The position numbers and the translations under genes are program-made. A stretch of 64,000 nucleotides of DNA from Celoporthe dispersa (lineage: Eukaryota > Ascomycota > Sordariomycetes > Diaporthales > Cryphonectriaceae), in NCBI GenBank assembly GCA_016584495.1, contig WAID01000006.1, forward strand, positions 2,728,001 through 2,792,000, written 5' to 3'. Positions 54,830 to 64,000 of the stretch are shown here, in pieces. Numbering within the stretch: the first letter of the stretch is position 1; every line of letters begins with the position of its first letter. The notes beneath the pieces were generated by a model that was not told where the DNA came from, did not search any database, and saw only the letters and a program-made list of their open reading frames with translations.

Positions 54830-56995
54830 TGTGATAAGAATTGGGTAGCTAGTTGCAAAGGATTTTTTCCCTTCTTTCTTTCTCTGTCTCTGTCTCTCTT
54901 TTCTTCCTTTTAATTTTTTTTGAACGAATGTGTTACAACTTCTCAAGACACAACGAGAGGAATGTTGGAAGATACGGTAGCTGGGAGAAACATCATCATT
55001 CCAGAGGGTCCCTGGAGGACTGTCAGTCTCTTTATAGGCGGACATTGGGTGGGCACCCTGGTGCTCCGTTTGCAGAAACCCCGTATAGATGGCAAAAGCA
55101 AGGTGTAGGCTACGGGGAGGGAGTGGCGATGAAAGCATAGGCTGTGGCCGGGTGTAGATGCAGCGAGGGCGGATCGATCTCGTACGAAGACGGATATTAT
55201 CAAAAATCTCGCAGTGGGCTTCAGTAGGTTGCCTAATCCGGCTTCCTATAACCTATTCGCCAAGACCAGGCTTGTTCAGAAAGGGACGACCAGAGAGGAG
55301 GAGCCCACTTCGCCTAGTTGAACCAAGTAATATTCTAGCACAGACACCTGATGAGCCGAGACTCGAAGTGCAGCATTCGACAAGATTATCCTACCGGCTT
55401 TGGACCATGAACGTCGCGCAATCACCTTATTCCAAAGCTTCATTCGCATATACACTGTCCAGGGTGAGTCGAGCTGCTATAATACCCGGGTTACGATGCC
55501 ACGTGGAATAAACTCTTTATCTCCAAGTCCACCCAACAAGGCTCACGTGCTTAATATGCATCCTTACTTAGTAGTAATACGGTGGTGTGTCTCACGAGGG
55601 CCTGCCGCTCTTAAGACACCATTTCCATCCCGCTCGCATTCTAAACCGACCGCCTTTCCCAGCTGAGGTTTTAACAAGCCTCAAAGAAGAAGAGCCCCCC
55701 CCCCCAGGCGGCAGCACATGTGGTGATCCAGGAACCCGTGTTACCAAGAATAGATCAGGTCGTGCGGATGCGGCTAGGGAGAATGCGCCGTGAATACTCG
55801 GGTCCTCTTACTTTATCACCTAGCCAGAAACAACAGAAGAGCGAGTCATCCGGCTCTTAATGCACGGCACGCCAAGACGGCTCAGCTTCTTAGTAAAAAA
55901 AAAAAGTCTTCAGAAAAGTTAAGGTTAAATGGCACGTTTCATCGTTTTCGGCCAAAGTGCGCTTCTGGAATTATCTAACTGGTCTTCTCTATAGCCCTAA
56001 ATGATGAAAAGAGTCAACAGGATAGCCTAACATAGCTATAGCTCAGCCACGTTTTGTGTTAGCTCGTCACTACAGAAGATTCGCAGTGAGAGTCGATGGT
56101 GAGAATCCTTGGTGGACTAGTATGGGATGGTACTGGTGAGGTCTCTACCTCACTCTGCGACCCGATGCTCTGGGTCCCGGCCTCGTTACTTATTCGAATA
56201 CCAAGTGGCATCGTCCTGGTTTAGAAACCACTATCCTGACCTCGTCGGTTCAAGGGAGCAGTAGTGGCACACGTGCCCAAGGTATTTAGTTGACAGTGAC
56301 CCAGACCACCGGGCAGAAGGATATAGTGCTTCACTAAGTACACAGCCCTCATCGATACCCTAAACATCGTGACATGTCTTGGTGAGATTCTAGAAGGACC
56401 CGAAGCCTTTTAGTCCTCGTCCATCTTCCAATCTTGAGCAGACAACTGTCGAATAGACTAGTTATGTATTTCCTTTGAGACTGTATTGTCCTCCAAACGA
56501 GCTTGAACAACAGTGAAGGAACATAATTACTCGCTTGTCCAACCCTCAGAACCCTCCGGCCACTTTTGTGGCAACCGGTGGCTTCAACTACAAGCCTCAT
56601 TTATACTTTTTACCAAAGAGAAAGAAAAGAAGAATGAAAGAAAAAAAAACCGAGACTGATATAATTACGTTGTAAATTCTTGCACGGTTAGGGAGATTTG
56701 AGAAGGAAAAAGACGTAACGTAGGATAGTGATCGGAACAATGCATTGTGAGCCTCGACAAAGCTCGGCACCTACGCATCTCGGCTGTTCCTTGCCCAAAC
56801 GGGGAGTGAATACAGGCACAGAAGGACAGCAGGTCCATCAAAGGACAACAACGGTTTTGAACTATGACTGGGCTGCGTCGGAGGCGAAGTTTTTCTAGAC
56901 CTCATCAACTCATCATGCGTAAGGAAAAAGCCTAGTACCAAGTGTGGCTGCAATCGATCACTCGAGACTCCCCATCGACTTAAACGCATACAGAG
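54830..56995. promoter_or_regulatory. Divergent intergenic region, AT-rich
   Basis: About 2.2 kb between the GPI-protein and alpha-galactosidase starts. It is visibly AT-rich, especially 55800-56700, with stops in all frames. The ends are the likely promoters of the two divergent secreted-protein genes. No gene or RNA was recognised. Confidence 0.55.
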
Positions 56996-58500
56996 ATGAG
57001 ATTCTTGCGAAGTGTCTTGCCCTTCTTGGTGGCCCTGTCGGATGCTCTCGTTTGGGAAGATGGAACCGGGAGGCTACCTGCGATGGGATGGAACTCATGG
57101 AATACCTACGAATGCAACATCAGCGCTACACTTTTCCTCGATCAAGCCCAGGCCATGATCGACCATGGTTTCCTGGTAGGAGAATATATTGGACCAATGT
57201 TTGTCGGCCCAAAAATAACTGACCTGAACTCTAGGAAGCTGGTTACAATTATGTGAACCTCGACGACTGCTGGTCCCTCATCACCGGGCGCGACAATGCG
57301 ACCGGGCAGCTGCTCCCGGATCTCGACAAGTTCCCGGATGGTATTTCAGGCTTGGCAGACCAGATACATGACATGGGCTTCAAGATTGGCATCTACAGCA
57401 GCGCAGGAACGGAGACGTGCGCGGGATATCCTGCCAGCATCGGTTACGAGAGCATCGATGCGGAATCTTGGGCAGCCTGGGGCATTGACTGTGAGTTGCT
57501 CCGGAAGGCTCTGACAATGTGCTTGAAGAGCAGCAGACTCGCTGACCAGTGTGTATGGAAGACCTGAAATACGATAACTGCAATGTGCCATCCAGCTGGA
57601 CTGATGAGTGTCAAGCATGTGTCGCTAGCATGGCGTACCCCCAACTCTACGGCAACGGAACATGTCCTTCCGAAGACAATATATGTCCCAGCGGATATAA
57701 CTACACGGCATCCAACTCGGCCGAGAGATATCGGGTCATGCGCGACGCCCTCGCAGCCCAGAATCGAACGATCCAGTACAGTATCTGTGTATGGGGCTAC
57801 GAAGGTGTCGAGGAGTGGGGGAACCAGACAGGCAACTCCTGGAGGATCAGTACCGATATCGAAGGTTAGTAGAGGTTATGGAGATTTCGATATTGGAGAA
57901 CCAAGCGCTGACAATCGGCAAGCGAGATGGTCCTACATCACTTCCATCCTCAATATGAACACCTTCCAGATGAACCGGGTCAACTTCTGGGGCCACAGCG
58001 ACGCAGACATGCTAGAGGTTGGCAACCGCGGCCTCAGCTACGAGGAGGCTCGCTCCCACTTCGCGTTCTGGGCCGCCATGAAGAGCCCTCTGATCATGAG
58101 CGCAGATCTCACGACCTTGTCTGACAAATACATGAAAGTTCTGAAGAACGAGTACCTGATTGCCTTTAGCCAAGACGATATCTATGGCGGCGCCGCGAAG
58201 CCATACAAATGGGGATATCTGCCGGACTATACCTGGAACGAGACGTACCCGGCTCAATACTGGGCTGGAGAAAGCAAACAAGGCACATTCGTCTTGATGC
58301 TAAACACGCTCGGCGTCTCCAGGGACATGACAGTCGACTTCAGCGAGGTGCCGTATCTCGAGGCCAACGGGACCTATCATATCCTCGATGCTTGGTCGGG
58401 AGACTGTCTCGGTTCGTTTACTAACAGCGCTACGGTCTCTGTTGCCTCGCACGACACAGCTGTTCTGGTGTTTCAATACTGTGGCAAGCTATTACTATAG
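56996..58500 (+). CDS. Secreted GH27 alpha-galactosidase
   Basis: It hydrolyses terminal alpha-1,6-galactosyl residues (melibiose, raffinose, galactomannan) outside the cell. Exons are 56996-57175, 57235-57490, 57562-57864 and 57923-58500, giving 438 aa. Introns are 58-71 nt with GTAGGA, GTGAGT and GTTAGT donors; three CTGAC branch points are visible. A signal peptide (MRFLRSVLPFLVALSDA) precedes GH27 motifs in order. These are MGWNSWNTYECN, YNYVNLDDCW, GIYSSAGTETCAGYP, YLKYDNC with nucleophile Asp150, SICVWG, RISTDIEA, and NFWGHSDADMLEVGN with the acid/base Asp in the D-A-D-M part. The C-terminal beta domain ends with DTAVLVFQYCG. Length and all key residues are normal. Several N-glycosylation sites (NGT, NYT, NIS) fit secretion. 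It is convergent with the ATPase gene, 274 nt apart. Confidence 0.95.
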
Positions 58501-58774
58501 CGCTGGGCTTGTCGTGGTATCAGAGCATGAGTTGATTCATGAATGCTACCTGGCGTGTAGCAATTAATAAATACTACCTGACCACCCATCAAACTCATGT
58601 CTACATCAAACTGCTATAGACATGGTTCATCGACGGTAGAACCATCATCAACCAGCGGTACGCGTATGACAAGGCATCTGAATGATACCGCTCTCGCCTC
58701 AACAGCCCAATTCACCTGAACCCGAGCCCAACAGTGGGTTGTGCCTCCACGCAGGCACAACACCCAAGACAACA

Positions 58775-60426
58775 TCAGCCAGCCATGATACTGCGGCCAC
58801 CGTCCTCAGTGACCCGAGCACGGATCCGGACCTTGAGCATCCCGTTTCCGAGCTTCTTCGCCTTGCCACCGCGCTTGACATCGAGCACGGCGTTTGGGGC
58901 AAAGAGCAGCGCCTCTCCGACACCAAGCTCGACGATCTGGCCGATGAGGTCGACCATGGCCTCCTTCTTGCTGCGGCCGCCCTCAGACTTGCCTGTCAGC
59001 CGCAGCTCTGCGAGAGCAGGCGTCAACCCGCCAACGCCGCTGTCCTTGTCCTCCCGCTCCTCGTCGCTGTCAGTATCGCTGGCACCGCACCCCTTGTCCA
59101 GCATCCTGGAAACACAGCTCACGCCAGCCAGGTGCTTCTGCAGCGCCTGCAGCCACTCGGGGCTCGTAAATCGGTGCACCACCGTGACGGAGCACAGATC
59201 CAATAACTTGGGACTAACGGTGGGCTCCTGCGTCGAGATAATGACGCGCGCGCCCAGGTGACGCTGCTGCCGGATCGTCGAGAGCAGCTGCTCGGTCAAC
59301 ACGCTGGCCTCGCCGCTGTCGTCCATATATTTGTGCGCCTCGTCCAGGGCGATAACGCGGCCCACGGCGGTGGGATCCTGCTTGAGGAACAGCGAAAGAC
59401 AGATGTTGAAAAGCTGACACGCACTCTCTGGGTCGACAGTGGGACAGGAAAGGTCGAGGATGGTGAGCTGGCCTGGGCTAGAGGCCCAGTTGACGCCGGC
59501 AGTGGACTTCACAGCTCTCTTGGCCTTTGGCTGCTTCTGGGCCATGAACGACTCGAGGGTCTCGAGGCGCTGCTCGAGGGGGCCCGCTGGCCGTCCGTCA
59601 GATCAGCCTTGTTGATCATGGCACGGAAGTCTTTGTAGCTGAAATGACGGCCCGTGGCCTGCTGCTCAAGGCGCAGATCTCTCAAAATACGCTTGACCAC
59701 TTCAATGTACAGGGGGATCGCGCCTCCTGCTTTGACTGCCATCATGTCCATCATTCTCTTCGTGTTAAGGTCCTTCTCGTCGATGCGCAGAGACTCCACG
59801 GTTACATTTGGGAAGCGTGTGTAGGTGGCCCTGATGGTGGCGATGTTGGTCGGTGCACAGAGCACGCGAACCTTGATCTCGGGCCGGTCGGACAAGAAGG
59901 CTGCCTCACAGGGGATGCCACCTTCGTCGCCGACGAAGGTATCGTAATGGAACACGATGCCGGTGAGCGGGTGCGGCAGCTGGCTGGCCTCGGAGGGTAG
60001 AAGGCAGTTCTCCAAGAGACAGGAGAGAGTGTGACTCTTGCCACTGCCCTGGCTGCCACAGATAAAAATGCTCGAAGGAGCAGCACTGTTTGAGCCTTTT
60101 GTGTAAGCGCTGATCCTCTCAAGAAGCATGGCTGGTGCTCAAGGACTGTTGTCATGGCCTTCAAAAGATGCTGCCAGCAGGAGGATTGATAATACTCACA
60201 CATTGTGATGCACGATGTCTTCGTTAGACTTGGCATCGCCGATACCAGCAAAGAGGCCAAACTGTGGGAACACCTGGCCGTCGTTGGCCTGGGCAAGCTT
60301 GGAGCCATTGACACGGGCAGCCTCGGTCAGGATTGGGGCTCCCTTGATCTCGTTGAGTTCATCCTGATTACGGTCGTGTGATTGGAGTATGGTCCTCCAG
60401 ACAGTAATTTCCTTGCTCTCGGCCAT
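58775..60426 (-). CDS. HerA/FtsK-like P-loop ATPase of unknown function
   Basis: Exons are 60426-60200 and 60085-58775. The 114-nt intron (GTGAGT...AAACAG) joins HHNV to AAPSSIFICGSQGSGKSHT in frame; I recall a similar junction in related fungal proteins. Walker A is GSQGSGKS at residues 86-93. Walker B is RVIALDEAHKYM, followed by STIRQQRHLGARVIISTQEP, the pattern of HerA/FtsK/TraG-type ATPases (DEAH, then a TQxP sensor). A Ser/Asp/Glu-rich loop (DTDSDEEREDKDSG) precedes the C-terminal region. One base is missing at the G5 run 59578-59582 (plus strand). Restoring it joins TDGQRAP to LEQRLETLESFM and gives 512 aa. There is no signal peptide or membrane segment. Known HerA-type enzymes move DNA or protein substrates; the role of the fungal family is not known to me, so no function is assigned. 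Confidence 0.78.
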
Positions 60427-61694
60427 GGTGCTTGGTGGAACAGAGACCATGAGGATATGTTAAGCAGACAAGTATGGACAGCAGAAAGGAGAGCTGAGGT
60501 GGAGAGGCTGGCACGACAGGAGTATTGGTTGTCTGGGTGATGGAATTAAGAGAGAGAGAGAAGAGAGAACAAGAATTCGCGTGGATGTCCTGACCAGTAG
60601 GGTTGAAAGAGAGAAGGGGAAAAAAGCAAACAGAAATACGCGTTGGTTTCCAGCAGGAAAGCTTTTTGTGAAATGGGGCCCAGAGCTTCTCGAGCTGCAG
60701 GGCCCAGCCAGGTACGTGTGAATGAAGCGTGCTGCTGCCTATGAGGACAAAGCGCGGTAGAAGATAAACAAGCAGACGCGTTCCAGTGCTTCCCTCTATC
60801 TGTCTTTGAAGTCTGGCTTTCTGTTACTAACTGCATAGAGATTGGCCATTGAGATAAAGGAAATGAGGGACAAACTCTCCCTTGCAGTTTGACCGCAGAA
60901 CAAATGTCTCAGTCAAGACAGCAGGTAATTAATGAGCTTTTTCATGTACAGTAGTGTACAATGGCCACTCGCCTTGCCACTGACCATGAATTACCTACTG
61001 CTCCAATCATTGCCTACCCACATCATCATTTTTCATAGACAACTCTTTGATACGAGGTGAGACAGTAAGCCCAGCAGCAAGGGAACCCATAAAGACCAGA
61101 CAGATAACTTGAAAGGAGCGTGTATAGGCAGCAATCACCACGCTCATTATTTCCTAAGATACCACGCCAGACAGGTCCCGCAGGTGTGAGATGAAACTAA
61201 CTGCCTGGCTTGCGTCTTTGAGAACTTCCAGAGGACCAGGCAGTGTCATGACTGCTGTCACAGAATTACTCCTCCGCTGAAAGACAGAGCTGAGTACACT
61301 CCTCCTTGCTTGCAGACTGTGCGCACCTTGTGGCAAGTTAATAATGATGAATACATCTCAGAGAAATCATAGCATTGGTGGATAATCAGGACACGGAAAT
61401 AAATAACAAATACGATAACTGCCCTTGCTTTTCATCTGTGGACCAATACGCTGCGGAATTGAATCCGTCCTTCTTCCCCGTCTCCCTCCTTGCTGCCCCA
61501 GAGGACTTAGACCGGACAAGGAGGACAGCGATGTAATGCTCAGATGAGTATTTCATGAGTATTTTCTCGCCTCGGTAGAGAGCCAGGCTACGCACGGTGG
61601 CGTAGTATGAGGAGATGGTTTTCAGGAACAGAGAGTAGGTCTTCCCAAACTTTGAAATCTATCACGAGGGTCATTATATATTCAACATCAGGGA
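60427..61694. other. Intergenic region between tandem minus-strand genes
   Basis: About 1.3 kb, the promoter side of the ATPase gene and the 3' flank of the acyltransferase gene. A short GA tract lies near 60551-60566. No gene was recognised. Confidence 0.6.
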
Positions 61695-63338
61695 CTACAG
61701 CGCAGCGAGCTCTTCCCGGATCATGGGCCACGACCTGGGCGGCAACATGGCCATAATCCAGTAATTCCCACCAGCATCCTTGCCCAGGATGTTCACACCC
61801 GTCGCCGCACCCACCTGCCTGGACTTCCCCGAGCCCAGCGGCCTCAGGTTAAGCCCATGATAATACACGGGCCTTCCCGACCCGAACTTTGGCTGACCAA
61901 ACGGCCTTCCCCTCCGGACCACGGCCGGGCTAAAGTCCACAGCCGCAAAGAACTTGGCCTTGCTCCAGTTCGAGCAGGTGATCATCATGCTGTCGGGCTT
62001 CATCGCACCGATGCGCCTCCCCGCGGCTGTCCTCTCCCTAAATACGCGCAGCAGCCCCCGGACCTGGCCCTCGGTGGTCTGCGCGGCCAGGAAGGCCCTG
62101 TACCGCCCGGCAATGGCCCCGAGCGGCGCATGCTGTGCGTCACGGGCGGTTAGGTGCGCCCAGCAGGCAAAGATGAAGTTGCCAATGTACACGGCCCTCT
62201 CGGGCGGCTGGAATACGGTGGGCAGGCGGCCGCGGAGCTCAAAGAACTGAAGGAAGGTGATACTGCGGGACGAGCTGGGCGGCAGGCTGCGGGCGGCCAT
62301 GCGGGTCATCCAGGCGGTGAGGATATCGTTGTCCGTGAGGTAGACATTCTGCGGGTGCCAGTCGTGGATGATGTCGCTCGAGGTCACGGCCGCCAGGTCT
62401 GCCATGGCGGAGTCGCGGAGGCTACGGAGGGAGGAGGCCGGGAGGTAGATCATGTGCTGTTCGGACGGGCCCAGGCGGATGGCGTCCCAGACCATGGTGA
62501 GGATGAAGCGGAACCAGCCGAAGCCGCTCAGTATGTTGTCCCTAAGAGCCCACCTCTCCTCGTACCTGTGCACCGGCCCTGTGCCGACCTCCGCGATGGG
62601 ATCCTCGTGCACGCCGAGGAGGGGTACCACCTCATCTTCCCTGCCCGAGAGGATCTTGACCCAGTTGTCGACGATGGCCTGCAGGCCAAGCAGGTCACAC
62701 ATCGTGTGCGGGAAGGTGAGCGAGGCCAGGGTGGCGTCGGCGAACGAGACCACGTGGAGGCCGAGCTGGGACACGTCGCGGGTCAGGAAGTCTTCCAGAC
62801 ACCTTGGGCCTTCTTCGGGTGTGGCCAAGGGCTCGAACTGGTCTGCTCCTTCTTGGATCGATCCGCTTGTGGTTGGGGCCGGCAGGTGAGCCGCGAGCGG
62901 GTGTTCTGAGATGGCCATGTCCAGTATCTCGTGCGAGAAGCGAACGGCGGGCCTCTTGGGGGTGAACTCAGCGGGGATATGGATCTCAAGTTGGCCGTTT
63001 GCCTGGGACGGATGGACCATCGCTCACTGGTTAGCCTCTTGTGATAATTTTCCTCAGAAAGAAGAAGAAAAAAGACCACCGTTCTCTAGACTCACCCTCT
63101 CCCTCAGCCTCCCTCCAAGCTTCCTCCAGTCACCAATCTCCAGCAGCCGGGCCAGAGCAATATGCAACTTGTCGGCATCGAGGATGTCGTCGAATCGCAA
63201 GGTCCAGCCGATGATGATGTCGCGGACCTGTGGGCGTGAGTCGAAGTCGTACATGGGGAGGACCTCATCGGCCGGCACGCGAGCTGGTCGCTGAGGCTTC
63301 CCCCGACCGAGGAGGCTCTTGAGGAAGTCGAGAGCCAT
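61695..63338 (-). CDS. BAHD-like (HxxxD) acyltransferase
   Basis: Two exons (63338-63096, 63002-61695) encode 516 aa. The 93-nt intron has a GTGAGT donor, a GCTAAC branch point and a CCCAG acceptor, and falls after RLRER at a codon boundary. The catalytic HxxxD motif is H180-T-M-C-D184 in TFPHTMCDLLGL, placed after an N-terminal lobe, as in fungal chloramphenicol-acetyltransferase-like/BAHD acyltransferases. The second lobe includes NWSKAKFFAAVDFSPA, corresponding to the usual TSW/DFG-like bridge region, although the canonical DFGWG is not present. Such enzymes transfer acyl groups from CoA to alcohols or amines, often in secondary metabolism. No polyketide synthase, terpene synthase or P450 is next to it in this window, so a cluster is not supported. 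Cytosolic; no signal peptide. Substrate unknown. Confidence 0.85.
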
Positions 63339-64000
63339 GGTGGTGGTGGATGCCGATGCTACTTAATTAGATGTCAAAAGCCCAGCTGGTCAACCCCAGC
63401 TCATAGATGACGATTTCCTTGAGTGCTTGGGATGTCAACTTTTCTATGGTTCTCTGAATGGAAACAAGAAAATGGAAGGGAAAGAATAAGAACCCTCTCA
63501 CAATAACGCCGATAGTCAAATTATCTCATATTTCTCGGGTGCCACCCACTTGTTGATGTTCTAGTGATTAATTTCCACCCACGCAATATTGACTCCGGGG
63601 AAGGGGGGGAGTTTCGGACCCCGAGACTGCCTCCAGCCGAGTCACACATCCCCATTCCCTCGCTGTACGCATACAAGTACAAACGCATAGTTGAAATTAG
63701 ACGAAAAGAAGAAGAAAAAAAAGCAAAAGGGGCTCGCATTCGCTCCTTGGGGGTGTGGGCGAGAGAGACCTGCAGTGCTACGCCGGATCTGGGAGGAGGT
63801 TTGGAGGGCGTGGAGGCGAGCCAGGTCGGGCTCCGGGGTTTGCTGCCGCCAGTGCACGGCAGTGTCCGCAACGGTTGACGTTGTGCTCGGAATTTTTCTT
63901 AAAAAGAGGAGATTTTCATGCTTGAGGAGTGCCATACTATACGTGTTAGAGTTTGAATCCTTTTTATATGGTAAAATTGGTTCTTAGCTCTATCTATACT
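63339..64000. other. Upstream region of the acyltransferase gene
   Basis: About 660 nt to the right edge, presumably the promoter of the acyltransferase gene. It includes an A-rich tract near 63701-63725. Chance frames (63521-63871, 63642-63935) show no motif. No gene was recognised. Confidence 0.55.

Noticed and set aside
60086..60199. Reading through the ATPase intron as coding (CEYYQSS...LEHQPC)
   Set aside because: It looks coding at first, but it needs two frame changes. The GTGAGT...AAACAG splice joins HHNV directly to AAPSSIFICGSQG in frame.
56996..63338. Carbohydrate or secondary-metabolite gene cluster
   Set aside because: Alpha-galactosidase, ATPase and acyltransferase are adjacent, but no backbone synthase, transporter or pathway regulator is present in the window.

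Overview
The window reads as nuclear DNA of a filamentous ascomycete (Pezizomycotina), most likely a Sordariomycete. Genes carry short introns (about 55-115 nt) with GTRNGT-type donors and CTNAC branch points. The gene set includes a WetA conidiation regulator, an EsdC-like glycogen-binding protein, a Flc/TRP-like channel, a SUR7/PalI eisosome-type protein, DUF3433 and DUF6594 membrane proteins and GPI-type wall proteins. No rRNA, tRNA, CRISPR array or intact transposon was recognised. The class and genus are inferences from family content only.

Layout. 0-7.8 kb: a partial exon at the left edge, then a long gene-poor, partly AT-rich stretch. 7.8-19 kb: a low-complexity hypothetical protein, wetA (+) and a Flc-family channel (-), the last two convergent. 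19-31 kb: a 5 kb gene-free stretch, a DUF3433 protein (-), a DUF6594 protein (-) with a GC-AG intron, and a possible decayed membrane-protein gene. 31-38 kb: an atypical Ras-like GTPase (+), a bromodomain-like protein (+) and a secreted PLC-like phosphodiesterase (-). 40-47 kb: a SUR7-family protein (+), an amidohydrolase (-) and an EsdC-like protein (-). 47-52 kb: another 5 kb gene-free stretch, then an HD-domain phosphohydrolase (+). 54-64 kb: a small GPI-type wall protein (-), a secreted GH27 alpha-galactosidase (+), a HerA/FtsK-like P-loop ATPase of unknown role (-) and a BAHD-like acyltransferase (-).

There is no operon and no clear biosynthetic cluster. Themes that recur are asexual/sexual development (wetA, esdC-like), cell surface and membrane organisation (Flc, SUR7, PLC-like, GPI protein, DUF3433) and carbohydrate use (alpha-galactosidase, glycogen-binding domain). 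Seven reading-frame breaks fall in six otherwise intact genes. Most sit at C or G runs and two compensate each other within one gene, so they are probably consensus errors in the assembly rather than pseudogenes. With one base restored or skipped at each, every multi-exon model sums to a whole number of codons. I find no convincing new multi-gene system. The most interesting single items are the HerA-like eukaryotic ATPase, the GTPase lacking a normal DxxG motif, and the retained-intron option at the channel C-terminus.
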